Source: Cymbidium sinense (taxonomy: Eukaryota > Streptophyta > Magnoliopsida > Asparagales > Orchidaceae). From it: DNA of 64,000 nucleotides. The stretch spans positions 88,927,737 through 88,991,736 of the forward strand of contig CM038228.1 in the NCBI GenBank assembly GCA_021442155.1. Direction: 5' to 3'. Made by a program: the position numbers and the translations under genes. Of the stretch, positions 23,502 through 47,900 are shown one piece after another. Within the stretch, counting starts at the first letter, position 1. Each line of letters begins with the position of its first letter. Below the pieces are notes generated by a model. The model did not search any database and was not told the origin of the DNA. It saw only the letters and a list, made by a program, of their open reading frames with translations.

Positions 23502-24048
23502 CAATAGTAGTGTGCAAGAGCCAGGATGATTACAAGTATAAATATAATAATAAGGTGGCATGTGTTTAATCTATTGCAAAGAAAGTAGTGTTAAATAGCT
23601 TGAGGTATTTTGGATATGTACAATAGATGGTAGAAAAATAAAACAATAACATGTGATGATGAAATTAGTGTCAAAAGGATTTAGAAAAAAAAATGATAGA
23701 CTGAGTTAAAATTATGACTTGTACAACACCAATTTTTGGCTGCTTTAAAAAAATTTTGTGATAAAAAATTAATTTTGAGAAATAGAACAGTTAATGTGGT
23801 GACTATTAAAAAGTTTGAATTTTTTTTAAACATTTGTAATACCCACAATAAATTTTTTAAAATAACTTTTCCTATAACAACTTTACAATCATTTTTTTTA
23901 TAACACAGCCTGAATCATATGAACTTGTTTTCTCATGAAAAGATCTCCAAATTACACTTAGATTTGAGTTGGAGTTCATACCTCATCAAAGAGATTCTTT
24001 AGCATGAGATAAAATGACAATAGAAAAGAGCCTCAAGTAAAGCCAAAG

Positions 24049-24050
<2 letters not shown>

Positions 24051-24083
<33 letters not shown>
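24051..24083. repeat. (GA)n microsatellite
   Basis: GA run of about 16 units. Confidence 0.95.
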
Positions 24084-24086
<3 letters not shown>

Positions 24087-24721
24087 AGGGTATCACCTTC
24101 TCTTCATGGGCAACTAGCATGAAATATGATGAAAGGTGAATGGGTGTGTATCAATTCAAATCTGGCAATTAGCATATAAAATATTGATTCAACTAAGAAA
24201 AGGGTGATGCAAATTCAAGTGTATACTTCGATAGTTTCACATCTGTACAGATTTCTTTATCAATTTATGTAAATAGCTCCAAGGGATGAGCTGGGATGTG
24301 GATTACACAAGAGGAGATTCAAGTCGAGCAAATCAAACTTTACTTGGTTTGGCCCTCAACAGTGCACTCAAATAGGCTTTCATTAATATATGTTAATTAA
24401 AAAAAGTTTAGGGTTTCTCAAGTATGAATTAACATAAATTTAAGTTAACCCTTCAAGCTTACCTAACCTTTAAGATCTCACCAATCCTTAGCTGAGTTCA
24501 TCTAAATCAAAATTCAAAATCATCTCCCACTAAAGCCAATCTAAAGGAAGTGGGGCTTTGATAAGAGAATCTCAAACTCCTAAGTGGTGATAATAGAGAT
24601 TTCAACTATAACCGATTCAATAACCCTCACCGATTAAACTATTCACTCTTGGATTACTCTCTTTCTCTATTGGGATCATCACAGAGTCTCTAATCTCCAA
24701 TTACTTCCGCCATGGTTTCAA

Positions 24722-24825
24722 GGGGGCTTTACTTACATACCACACGATATTTATGTATTTATATATTAACTTTAATATTTACATAAATAATATCTAAATC
24801 TTTAATATAATATCAAGAATTTTAT
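24722..24825. repeat. half copy of the AT-rich TIR MITE family
   Basis: Carries the family terminus GGGGCTTTACTTACATACCA, then CACACGAT, TTATGTATTTA and the ATCTAAA block. The opposite end is missing. Confidence 0.55.
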
Positions 24826-25692
24826 TTGATTCTATTTGAATCGTAAAAGAATTATATAAAGGATTACTTTATAGTTGTTTGATTGAAACTTTCTAGACTT
24901 TGTATTTTTTTTTGGAATGTAATGTAAATAAATTGAAGGTTTGACGTCTCGGTGATTCGGTCCATGTGATGGCCTTACTTAATGGCCAGGTAGAGCGGAG
25001 GCACTATTTGACGACTGTTATCACTTTACATTGCTATATATTTGGTCGCTTGCGAATTCATCTTCTTTAAAAAATCTTAATTTTAACGAAATGTTAATAT
25101 TAAATTATTAACTATAAGTTTTCATTTCCTCTATGCTCCTCGCGCAGGACTACGTTCAATACCTAGGCCTTGGTTTCAAACGAAGAAGCTTATAAATAAT
25201 CGGTGAGATTCTACCATTTAATGGTTTCTTACTTAATCCAGGTGGTATATATGTTGACTATTTTAGCCTAGCAGTACTAAGTTGCATCAAGCGCTTGTTT
25301 TCATTGCTTTGGCACTTTTTTAATACATCCATCTTTAAAAAATTTAATTTTTAAATTAATTAACTATAACATCACTTTCACACAAACCCACCAATTCAAA
25401 AAAAACTATTAAACAATTAATCACGCTTGCATAGTTTCAAAAACAGACAGTTCCAAACCAAATTCAAGTTTTGAAGCAATAACATCACAGTGACACTTTG
25501 TAATGCAAATGATACTTCAAAACTATGAAATAGGTGATAGCAATGTTCATCCGCATATGTCTAATAATATCTGCTAAGTTTCCAACAAATGAGCTACAAA
25601 ACTTTAAAGTTTTATAAGTTTGATAACTATTTGAATTCAAATAACAGTACCTTAAATGTAAAAGATGAAGCCCAAGCTGAATACCTGGCAAT

Positions 25693-37027
<11,335 letters not shown>

Positions 37028-37160
37028 CGGAGTGGCGGCGTAGAATTGGAACTTGGAAGAGAAGATTAGAGAATGGGGAGTTCTTTGGTTGCCCTAAATG
37101 CTTTGCCCGGAGAATAAACGGGTTAGTGTGGGTGACCCGTTACTGCTCCAACTCGAAACT
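37028..37160 (-). promoter_or_regulatory. uL2 leader and proximal promoter with telo-box-like motif
   Basis: CT-rich leader on minus. CCCTAAA occurs at 37092-37098, the core of the telo-box common in plant ribosomal-protein promoters. No site II element (TGGGCC/T) was seen in the first 130 bases. Confidence 0.45.
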
Positions 37161-37344
37161 AAGGACTGGTTGGGATCAATTTTATTTTCTTTTCTTTTTT
37201 TAATTTTATTTATATATTATTTTTAACAATATATTAATTTAAATATTTTATTTTTAAATTTCAAAAATAAATAATATTATTCTTAAAAATAATCAAAATT
37301 ATAAATTTAGTTTTGGATATTTTTAAAATTAGAAATTATCAATA
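37161..37344. other. AT-rich spacer upstream of uL2
   Basis: AT-rich sequence between the uL2 promoter and the inverted LTR element. The true end of the 3' LTR of copy 2 may lie in here. Confidence 0.5.
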
Positions 37345-38039
37345 AATATTTAACGTAGAAAATCTAAAAGGAAAAAAAACTACCGTAGCTAAAAATTCTA
37401 TTGTTTTGGAATCAAGTAAGGGATTAAAATTGTATATGAGAAAAGTGATAGAATCAATATCACAACAATCATATAATGGTGAATAGTCGCAAGTCCCTAT
37501 GTCGAGATGGTGGCCGGTGAAGATCGGCTCGATGGTAGCAGCGGTACGGCGTCGAGTCAGCGATGATGGCGGCAACGATGGTTAAACGATAAACGGCGAT
37601 AAAAATAATGGTCGATGAATTAGCGATGGAGATAAATTGATAACGCAAGGATCGTGGTGGCGGCTACGATGGTTAATTATGGCCGTCATTGGTAACGATT
37701 ATGCTAGGATTTTCAAGCTTTAGATTCTCCTCTCTCTCTCCGCCTTATAATAATAGTATTTATAGATTGGAGGTGGAATACATACAAAATCCGAATCCAA
37801 CATGACGGCTCAAAATAATTTCTTTGATCGGTTGATGTATTTTAAGTATTTGAATCCTCAAATGAAATGAGTATATAGATCCATTTTGACGTTCAATTTA
37901 TAAACATTATGTTTGAGAGTTTAATTTGTGCTGAAGTTTCAAGGATATTTTAAGTGCTTGATCTCACCGGTTCAACTTGATCGACTTGCTTTTAGCATCA
38001 AAAGATTCGTCTTGTAGTAGTATTTTGAGTGTCATATTA
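37345..38039 (-). repeat. 3' LTR of copy 2
   Basis: On minus it begins TAATATGACACTCAAAATAC and contains TTGAGCCGTC, CTATAAATAC and the GA-rich tract. It fades out near 37345, where the GGTTTTC/CACG block of other LTRs is degenerate. Confidence 0.68.
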
Positions 38040-38934
38040 TATCTATTTTTGACATTATCTCAATCATCCAAAATATATATATCAAATCTGAAAATAGATT
38101 CTTTAATGAAATTTAATGGTCCATTAACCACACATTTTGAAACAGATCTTGTCAGGGTACAAGATTTTAGGAGATGTAGCATATGTGTGTAGGTATCTGT
38201 AGTGCGATATTTGAGTTACGGACACATCAGTAATGCGAAGCAGGCTATGAGTACTCCTGGCGGCCGCGGCAGCACTGCCTTGATGGCGACCTCTGGCCTC
38301 AGCGTCCGATAGTCGGAACAGACGCCGAGCCAATAGTTGGCGTGAGAGCGGGCTAACCAAGGGCGAAACGTGAACGGAAGCTCAGCGACGGGATGTTGAG
38401 CTGAGGCCGGTGATGGTCATGCAGCAGAAATGGACACCAGGAGTGAGGGCGCGTCAGGCGAAACGCGGCCAGGGCTGAGGCCCACGGCGCGAGCGCCTGG
38501 CATCTGGCCATCCCTGCTCATGGAACAGTTTCTCCCTTTTGCGTTTGAGTGGTTTTAGGGGATTTTTGATATTTTTTCCACTATAGGGGTCTATAAAAAC
38601 CCCCATTAGGGCTAAGGGAGAAGGCACATTCTCTTCTTCTTGAGAAAGGTCGTTTGAGGTGATCAGGCGTACTTCATATGTGAGGTTAGGTTTTCCCTCG
38701 AGGCGTTAACTACTATGAGTAGGGTTTGGAGGCGATCAAGACCAATAGTTCTCGAGCTCAGTTTCCCTCGAAAGTGTTGGCTGCCTTGTCGGACCGGGGG
38801 TTTGAGGCGTCAGGCCGTAATCTGCGAGCTCGGTTTTCCTCGGCGTTCGTCGGGCCGATTAGGTTTAAAGCAATCAAGGCCCCTAGTTCATATATGAGCT
38901 CGATTTTCCCTCGAAAAAAGCGTTCATCCTTATG

Positions 38935-40440
38935 AATCAACCCGAGAAACTCAGCAGCCAACGATAGTTCAGCGAGATAGCCGACGATGGCGGTTCGGCA
39001 GATATATGAAAATGATGTCCGATAGTGGCGTGATGTCTTGCCGATATTGAATGTCGGCAGCAATCCGGCGCGATCTGTGATTGCCGTGATCCCAGTATGG
39101 CCGTTCAATCACCTGGGATAACCAGCGGCGATGGTGATAGTGGCCGCAAGATAATGGTATGACAACCAGAGATTATCAGCGATGCGTCAGTGCGATATGC
39201 GGCAGTGGTTAGCGTAGCGAGGTGAAATCAACCAGCAATTGCAGCATATTCAATGGCGGCAGCGTCGATAAATGGTAAAATAGGCTCGCATGGTAACCAG
39301 CGAGATTATCAGCGATAGTTGCAGCAGACCAGCGATAAACATCAGCAGCGGGTCTACCACAACAATGTCAGCAGTGTCAGCGGCGGAGTGGTTAGAAGCC
39401 GGCAAATTGGTCAGCAACGATGAAGCGGTAGTCAGCAATTGCCATGCGTCAGTAATCGGCGGATAGCCGGATAAGATGAATGCCATGAAATTCAGCCGTA
39501 TGGACCGGCGGCAACCAGTGGTAATGAGTGGCAACAACAGGAGTAAGCGAGCGGCAGAACCAGCAGCGCAATGGTGGTAGTGGCAATTAGCCAGCGTCAT
39601 TAATCTGTAGCCGGCCGGAGGTTGGCGGCCAGAGGTGATGGCGAAATGACAGCGGCGGTATTGCGTGGTAGCGGTGAGGATGACCGGTGATGGTGATGAT
39701 TTTCACATATCAGGTTATTTGTCGAGTGTTACTCGATGGCGTTCTGCAATGGAAGGGTTGAATGAATCGCTAGGATTTTGGATCCGAGGTTGTTTGTTAG
39801 AGTGTTAAATAACTTTATGGAAGAGGCGTGAGTCCACCGGACCTTTTGACTATCTAGGTTGTTTGTCGAGTCTTTGCTCATGATGTTAAACATGTGGAAG
39901 AGGTTGAATTCAATCAAGATTTTTATTTATCCGAGATTGTTTGCCGAGTCTTTCGATGGCGTTATGTGGAAGAGGTTTGAATTTATGATTTTTTGACCTA
40001 TCCGTTGTTTATCATGGTGTTACGCGTTAACTATGGAAGAGTCGATTGAATAGGATTGACTATCAAGGTTGTTTTTAATTCAGTTACATTAACGATGGAA
40101 AAGGTTGTGGGAAGTCCACCAGGACCTTTTGACTATCTAGGTTGTTTGGAGTCTTTGCTATGGCGTTAACTATATGGAAGAGGTCGAATTGAATCGAGGA
40201 TTTTGACTATCCGAGGTTTATTGATGTCTTATCCGATGGCGTTAACATGGAAGAGGTGCGTGGGAAGTAGGACTTTTTGACCTACTAGGTTGTTTGAGTC
40301 GCTCGATGTTAACTACATGGAAAAGATCGAATTGAATCCGCTGAGGATTTTTGACCCATCCGAAATTATTTGTCAAAGTATTACCGGCGTTAACGTATGG
40401 AGAGGTCATCAAAACATCCGTTTGTGGTTGTAGCCAAAGT
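38935..40440 (-). repeat. arrays A and B of copy 2
   Basis: 39700-40440 repeats GGTTGTTTGTCGAGT, GTTAACTATGGAAGAGG and GACTATC (array A reversed). 38935-39700 is GC-rich with CAGCGATG/GGTCAGC-type words (array B reversed). Confidence 0.75.
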
Positions 40441-40502
40441 TACTCCTTAACTGGTCTTTTCATTGGTATTGAGTTGTTTCTCGGCGATAATCAATTAGAT
40501 AT

Positions 40503-40703
40503 CTAAAATATCGATTTGGATAATCTTTTGAGATTAAGAGTTGCCCCCCAGTTTCCGATAAAATCTGAAGGAATGAAGTTTGATGAATCTTCATTCTTAT
40601 TCATAAAAGCTTGAAATGCTTTTCTCGATGGTGGTTTTTTGATCTTGTTGGAAACTTGGGTATATATAAAATGAAATAATGGGAATCTTTTTATAGATGG
40701 CAA
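40503..40703 (-). other. conserved short peptide frame of the LTR family (copy 2)
   Basis: A 66-codon open frame containing KAFQAFMNKNEDSSNF followed by IPSDFIGNWGAT, matching the frame of copy 1 at 2420-2595. It begins within the post-LTR sequence. Confidence 0.45.
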
Positions 40704-40707
40704 ATTA

Positions 40708-41596
40708 TGCTAGAAAACCAGTTCGCGGTTGAGTAAAAGTTCTGTCTTATTTGTAAGAAATCAGAGTGAATAAGAAAATTAAATATTAACTGGAAAACCG
40801 AAAGAGGAAAAAACCACGGTAGCCAGTAAAAAACTTATCTTATATATTTGTTTTTTTTTACTGGGATTACAAAATTATATATGAAGAGGCGACAATGGAA
40901 TCTCAATATCGACAACAACATCCATATAAGAACAGCAGTGCGACGATGAAAATCGTCGGGATGGTGGCCGGCGAAGACGAGGATCGTCGTGGACCGATGG
41001 TAGTCGGCGGCTGGCAACGATGGTAGTGTGGCGGTCCGATGTCGGTGGTTGATATGCCCGCGATGGTTGCAACGATACGATGATGGTTTAACGATGCGGC
41101 AGGACCGGCGGCGATGGTCGCGGCGGCAACAGCGATGGAAATTGACATAAGGATCGGCGGTGCGGCCCGGCGGTGGTGTGGTTAGCGGGTGGTGGTGGCC
41201 GTTGAGTAACACGATTATGCAGTTTCAAACTTTGGAGCTCTCTCTCTCTTGCTTGGCCTCCTCATATGAGGAGTATTTATAGGTGGAGGTAGCTTTTCTA
41301 TAAATATATGCAAAATCCGAATCACTCCACTTCATCGGACGGCTCAAAATAATTTCTTTGATCAATTGATGTATTTTAAGCATTTGAATCCTCAAATGAA
41401 GTCAGAATTATGAGATCTTGGGCTCGTTAGATCCAGCTCGTCGAGACGCTCGATTTGACTATCAAAACTCCATGTTTGAGAGTTATTTAGGATTTTGAAC
41501 ATGAGTTTCAGGATATTTTAAATGCTTGGTTCGACGATGAACTTTTTTTTAGTCAAAAGATTTGTCTTCCATTAATGTATTTTAAATGTCATATCA
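40708..41596 (-). repeat. 5' LTR of copy 2
   Basis: On minus it starts TGATATGACATTTAAAATAC and ends GGTTTTCTAGCA. It includes the GC-rich segment (about 40960-41215) and the GA-rich/TATA promoter block. It is 889 bp long. Confidence 0.8.
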
Positions 41597-42830
41597 AAAA
41601 TAAAATCGATCCCAATTTATATTTAAATCAACAATTTGAATAAGCTAATTTAAATATTAAGCTCAATCTAATAGTAAAATTAAATCACTCATAAATTTTA
41701 TAAATCTAAAAGAAAACATGACTCTTAATAATCATAATTGACGACCAATAATATTCCCTTTTATTTTTTATTTTTTTAAAAAAATTCTCATTATATCCCA
41801 TCTAAAATTTTATACTTTAATTATTAAGATTATTAAAAAATAAAAGATTATATTTAAAAAAACATATATATTATAGATATATAATTATCCAAATAAAATT
41901 ATTTATTTATTATTTTATTTATCATTTATGTTTTTTCTATATATGTTAATAATTAATAATATTTTTAATTTATACAAATAATTTTATATTAGTAGATTTA
42001 ATGATTGTTAATAATTAATTAAAACTTGCATCATAAATATATAACTAAATGAACAATTTTTATTCTTAGAATACATTGAAAAGCTTGTTTAGAAAATTAT
42101 TTTAAAAAAGACACTTTATATCATAATATTTTTAAATTATTAAAACTAGAATTAACTCTATTAATTATTATAACAAGTAGTTATAACTCAACAAATTATA
42201 ATCTTAATACATCAAAGTGCAATCATTATAACTATAATATAATATATTATAACTTAAAATAAGAGAATATAATCACAAATATAATTAAATGAATAAATAA
42301 AAATAAAATTAAATATAATTAACCTAATGATTGTAATAGTCAATATTATGTTTGGTATGATTTAGAATTTTGTGTGCAAACAATATTTAAAAAGGGAAAT
42401 TTACATACATAGCACATAATTCTTATGCATTTACGTATCTAACATCTAAATTTTGATATTTACAAACATAGCACTTTTCTTATGCTTCAAAAGGTAATTT
42501 TTACTTCAAAAAATTTTAAAAAGTGCTATTTTTGTTGTAATAATAAAGATTTAGGTACTATATATATATGTAAATATCTATGTTTTAGGTGTTAGATATG
42601 TAAATATATAAATTATTGCTTTAAAATATTTAAAACTAAAACATAGGATTCTCCTTTATTCTCATTTTTATTATAACTTACAATAGATTTGCTACAAATG
42701 CATTCAACCCTAATGACTAAAAGTATAACATTACAAACATTCAATAAATAATGGTGGGAAAGTAAAGACTATTGCTATCAAGTTTCAATGCACATTGATC
42801 ACTTGTTGGAGACATAAAAGGAACTAAGAG
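41597..42830. other. AT-rich DNA with a partial MITE
   Basis: No gene. A partial copy of the AT-rich TIR MITE family lies at about 42399-42620 (AAATTTACATACATAGCACA and GTGTTAGATATGTAAATATA). Confidence 0.55.
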
Positions 42831-43149
42831 TAGGAGTGTAACTAAGTTAAGCTAGCTCGAGCTCGACTTGATAAATGACTTGTGAGTTGAACTCACTGAG
42901 TTAACGAGTCAAACATCAGCCAATCCTAACTGGACTTATTACCCTGTGAGTTACTTTGTTTAAGATGTATTAATATAAAATATACTTAACATATATTAGA
43001 ATTCAAGAGTTTAAATATAAAATTGTTAAATCTTTCACAATAAAAGGCTCACTCAAGCTTATAAAACTAAGTTGGAGTCAAACTTAAACTTAATTAATCA
43101 AACTCAAGCTAGTACGAGGTGATTTGAACTCGATTCATTTACAGCATTA
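42831..43149. mobile_element. hAT-type MITE, diverged
   Basis: Ends TAGGAGTGTAACTAAG and CATTTACAGCATTA form an imperfect inverted repeat, with GCTCGAGCTCGA and ACTCAAGCT words typical of this family. Flanks ACTAAGAG and GCTGAGAA match 5 of 8. Confidence 0.55.
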
Positions 43150-44245
43150 GCTGAGAAGAGGGATGTTCGAGCAAGCCCCTTGTAAGTCATGGCTGGTCTT
43201 CTTTTAATATGACAATGATATTTTTATTTGGAATGAACTTCTAGGCATATATCTTCAAATAATAAAATATGAAATACATAGTCAATTTGTACAATTACAA
43301 GTCATATGAAGTTAGAATTTTCAATTTAAATCTAATTTTTTCATTAAAAAATTTTAAGTTGAATTATGAGCAAACTTAATTGCTTTGTTTTTATTAATTA
43401 TATCTTATTTACAAAATTATTATTTAATTTTTAGGATCATTTCAAATATTTAAAATATATCTATATATATAAAAGGAAGATGTCAATAATTCTTTTAAAA
43501 GTGAGTGATAATGATATTTTGAATGTGATATTAAAAATTGGAGTGTTATATATATAAAAATTAAAATTTAAGTGCTAGATATATAAATATATAAGAATTA
43601 TATAATATGTATGTAAATCCTCCTATATAAAATTAACACGCATGACATTTTTTATCAAACTAAGATTTTTGTGTATATTACAATTAAACTATTGGGAATT
43701 TGACAAAAAAAAACTAAAAATATAGATTGTGATTTCAATATAAATTTTGATATTTAGGTGATCTTTTAAAAAATTAAGGTAAAAATTATATTTTATTATT
43801 ATTTTATGCAATTTTGATGTTGGAATATATGCCTCAATATAATAACTAAGCTGATTATATAATGGAGGATTGGTGAGATTTTTTTTTTTTAATAAGCAAC
43901 CTCTTAAATTAATTTTTATTTTATTTTTTATCTTAATACTTCACAATATTAATATTCATAGTTGATCATATCGTCCTTTTAATACTATTAATGCAATGTT
44001 TTATCTAGCTTTATTAATTGCTTCGATCTTTAATTTCAGGAAATAATATTTAATTTCCATTTAGACTAACAAATTAATTTAATGTATTCAACTTATTTCT
44101 ATAAATAAGAATTTTTGCACATGCTATTATTAATCAATTAATTTGAGTAACTAAGATACATTGTTAGATGATTTATTAAAATATTGAATTTAACTTAATT
44201 ATTTCACTAAAATTGAACAATTATTTAAATTGATCTAGCTTAAGC
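43150..44245. other. AT-rich DNA with a half MITE
   Basis: A half copy of the AT-rich MITE family is at about 43480-43623 (GTGAGTGATAATGATATTTT to TATGTATGTAAATCCTCC). Otherwise nothing recognised. Confidence 0.5.
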
Positions 44246-44554
44246 TAGGGGTGTAAATGAGTCAAGCCGGCTTGCGACCTCATTCAAGCTCAGCTTGCTA
44301 ATGAGCTCGTGAGCCAAGCTTATCGAGCCACAAGCTCTAGCTTAAGCTCAAGCTCGAAAAATTTTCAAGCTCGAGTTAAAACTCATCTCGGTAACTTTGA
44401 GCCAGCTTGTTTACATAATGGTAAACTACACTATATCTTGTATCACGTTATCCGCTTAGTAACTTATCGAGCGTTTTAAACGAGCTCGAGTTCTAAACAT
44501 TTATTAAACAAGCTTAGCTCGATTAACTTAAAACTCGGCTCGTTTACACCTTTC
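44246..44554. mobile_element. hAT-type MITE with exact 8-bp target duplication
   Basis: Starts TAGGGGTGTAAATGAGTCAA and ends GGCTCGTTTACACCTTTC. GCTTAAGC flanks both sides exactly (44238-44245 and 44555-44562). Non-coding, 309 bp, with many GAGCTC/AAGCTC words. The 8-bp duplication and TAGGGGTG terminus indicate hAT. Confidence 0.85.
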
Positions 44555-44756
44555 GCTTAAGCACTTGAATATATATATAAACCAAAATAATCACTTTACA
44601 TAGCCAGAGCAATCACATGTTGGGAGAGGAGTGGACTTTATTTACTAGATTTTTTAAGCTGCTAAAAATTTTATATGATAAAGAGACAAAATGGCAAATT
44701 TTCTCTGCATAAGAATCAAATGAATACAAGAGCAGACTAAAAGCGTTTTAAATATG

Positions 44757-44906
44757 TTAGTTTACATATATAATACCTCCATCAGGGTCATCCTTGCTCC
44801 AGTCTTCATCCAGTTCTGATGATTCAGAAGATTTGGGTTCCTCTTCTTCATATTTTCTTCCAGAACTCTCCCTCTCATCTTTTAATTTATCCAGAATTGC
44901 AATCAC
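44757..44906 (-). CDS. rbfA: RbfA exon 3 (C-terminal, 50 codons)
   Basis: Begins GTGATTGCAATTCTGG (VIAIL) after TTCTTAAG. Encodes the Glu/Ser-rich tail ending DWSKDDPDGGIIYVN and stop TAA at 44759-44757. This tail is characteristic of plant RbfA. Confidence 0.9.
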   Translation of the reverse strand: MIAILDKLKDERESSGRKYEEEEPKSSESSELDEDWSKDDPDGGIIYVN

Positions 44907-47900
44907 CTTAAGAAAAAACAAAATAACATATTCCATTATAAGTATATCCCATTTTCCTGAATGAAAAAACTATAAGAAAAGTAATAATTTCAAATAATTT
45001 ACTATGCAATTGTTAGAATTATTGGAATTATTGATTATCACATAAGCATTTAATAGTAGAAACCTACAGTTATTATTATTAAAATATATCTTTATCATCA
45101 AAGATACTTTCATTTATTGTGTTGTTCTTATTATTATTTTCTATTACCAATATATAAGCGCTCTTGTATCAACATAACATTATATACAATAACAATCAAT
45201 GAGCCTTAATACTAGTAGTCATTTCATGAATCCTTCATCTCTCCAGTCATGTTAAATTTTAATTCTGTTTAATTCATTACAAGATCATTTTTTTACATCT
45301 TAAGTCTTTTTGTCTCCTCATTTCTTAACACAAAGAAATCTTTCTACTCTCCTAATGTCATTGGATATGGCCACTTTATGTGGCCAAACCATCTAAGGCG
45401 ACTCTCCCAATTTTATCTACCTGGGCTACTCCAACTTTTTCCGAACCTCATTTTATTATCTCAGAGTAAAGCCACTCATCCACTGGCATCCCTCGTCTCT
45501 TAACTTAGTCTATCTTTCTTATTGGTAACATTCCATAAGTTCAATAAAATGCATTGAGATTCTAACTTTTCTAACATCAGTATGGAAAAGGCAACTAATG
45601 TTTACCCAAAAGCAAAGCCAAAGAAGTTTGAGCTTACAAACATTTTACCATACTTAACATTGGAGAAGGAAGCTTCTTGGTTCATTGTTTTCTTCAATGC
45701 AACGCTAGTGAATAAAGTGATTGACTTGATGCTATATCTCACAGTTTAAATCTTAAAATGTTCCCCCAGCTGTTCATGTATGACTAATTTAGATTGAAAG
45801 TATTACGGTATCTTCGGTTTAGTCTCTCAACTATACAAAATTGATACAAAATGATCCATCGGAGATTAAGTTGGAATCAATTTTGCATAATCAATGAATT
45901 CAAATATGATTACATAAAGCGTGATCATAACCCGATTAAGTAGATCATTATATTTGCCTTTATGTTAAGAAAGAGGTAGACCTAAAGTTGATATATATAA
46001 ATGATCTTAGTATACTTGAATTAAATGAGAATTTGGCACATAATACACAATGAGACAAGGATTATCCTAGTGGGATTAAAATGTTATTGTTATTTGTTGT
46101 TAATGATGAATTCAAATATGATCCATTTGGTATCATGATTTTCAGTTGCGAAATCATTTTGGATCAATTTCATATAGTTGAGGGGCTAAACTGGAGACGG
46201 ATGAATGTTACTCTAAGACAAAATTGGCCGCACACGAATAGTCAGAGGATTATCTTAAGATTTATTTCTATATGTCCCATATCACTAATATGAATGATGT
46301 TAATAGGGTGGATTGAGATAATCTGGATAACAGCTAAGCTAAATGCTATTTCTAGAAATACATTACTTTTTGTTAGTCATGTTTTAATGTGTTTGTACAA
46401 TAAGGAGGGTCTCAGTGAACTGTACTGAATCCTATTATAATAAGTTAGTTTCTTATTCTATTGAAGAATTCATCCCCTTCAACTGGTACTTGATTTAGTT
46501 ACCAGTTTGCAGTCTGCAATCAGTGGAATCAGTACAATTTGTGGAATCTTCTGCTGCTTTAATGGCTACAATTTCATCCAGTGATTACAATCTGTGATGA
46601 TCTTCATTAGTAGAAAAGGTAAGAAGAATATCTCACAGATGTTGCACATCTGAAGGATGACAATCGAGCCGACCGAACAAGAAACCCAAAAAATCAGCAT
46701 AGTTATGTTACAGTTTAACAACTCCATGACCACCAGAGCCGGTTAGAATCTCATATATTGCAGGACAGCCAAAGAGTTTCGGGAGGCTGTTCCAGAAACC
46801 TATTCGAACAATGATAATACATTTTCCAAATCAAGACCAAGAGTATATTTTATAATCTATGGCAAACTCTCCAGTAAGTTTTTAGTAGAGAAACCTTTTT
46901 TTTCATGTTTCACAACTTTGGCTATTTCTTATGAGGAGAAATCACAAAGTTGAACTGATGTTTCAGAATTTCAACTAATTGGTTCATACTCAGTTCCATG
47001 CAAAAAATGCAAGTGCTCAAAATAGACAATGGATGAGAATGCTTTCACACAACTCTTGGATCCATCTGCTCGAACAAGGAATAGTGCATCAGAGTTCCTA
47101 TTTTAACACCCATCAACAGAAAAGAGTTGCAACAGAGAAAGACCAACACATGTTGGGAGGTGCAAGATCATTGATGCTATCTACTCATGTTCCCAGGCAT
47201 TTTTAGGGCGATATTGTCATCTCATACACCTACTTGATCATCAAAATACCCACAGGAGCAAGCATCAAGACCATTTCTAAAAACTGCTAATCATACCCTC
47301 GTTTTCATTTCCCTCAAACATTCCAGTCAGAGTTTTCAGGTGTACTTTGTTTACATGAACCAACAACATCCTAAGCAAATAAGATCGACGATCCACCGAG
47401 TGTAACTTCCTCGATTACTATCCTAATAAATAAAGCTTAAATGTTACTATCCCGTCACAAAAGTAGCTTTATAACTTTGGATGTAACCTTCTTCGAATCT
47501 TTAATGCCAAAATTAACACTTTGAGGAAATTCCCTATTTGATGAGCATTCTCACAAATGCATATCAATTTTGGGAGTCTACAAAACCATATTTGATGAGC
47601 ATTTTCACCTATCACCTCAACTATAACCATTATCTCAGTTAGGAGGTATCAATTCGGGTCGATGAGTCAGTTCAGTTCTGACCCAAAGTTGACTCAACCA
47701 GATTATACTTGATCATAACCTAACCCATTTATTATATGAGTCAAAAACTTCGACCCAAACATAGCCCAACCCAACCCGAACCCTCCTAACCTAGGTCTGA
47801 TTCGCCTAACTAGTTTATTATGTAAACCATATAATTTTTTTTTGAATTAACATGATTTAATTAACTCAAATTACAAGTTTAACTCAATTAACTTATCTCA

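Larger units (their letters stand above)
20400..25692. other. AT-rich intergenic DNA downstream of uL2
   Basis: No protein-coding gene recognised. At 22990-23330 a richer stretch on the minus strand looks like a plant 5' leader exon (TCTTCTCC and CCCTCTC tracts) ending at a possible donor (CTAG|GTAAAC, near 23005), but it has no identifiable protein. Diverged hAT-MITE-like words (CGAGCC, GAGCTTGAGC) occur at 21100-21985. ORFs at 22293-22520 and 23054-23371 are unassigned. Confidence 0.5.
37345..41596 (-). mobile_element. non-autonomous LTR retrotransposon, copy 2 (inverted)
   Basis: Reads right to left: 5' LTR 40708-41596, post-LTR TTTGCCATCTATAAAAAG in place of the primer site, the conserved peptide frame (40503-40703), array A (39700-40440), GC-rich array B (38935-39700), a diverged array C (38640-38935), a region without array D, then a degraded polypurine region and the 3' LTR (start 38039). 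Same architecture as copy 1, more decayed. The ORFs within it are artefacts of the arrays. Confidence 0.8.

Noticed and set aside
38758..39600. Two 116-aa minus-strand ORFs
   Set aside because: They lie in the array regions of LTR copy 2 and are not conserved with copy 1 as proteins.
46081..46293. 70-aa ORF before the copia element
   Set aside because: It starts in an RTE tail fragment and has no domain.
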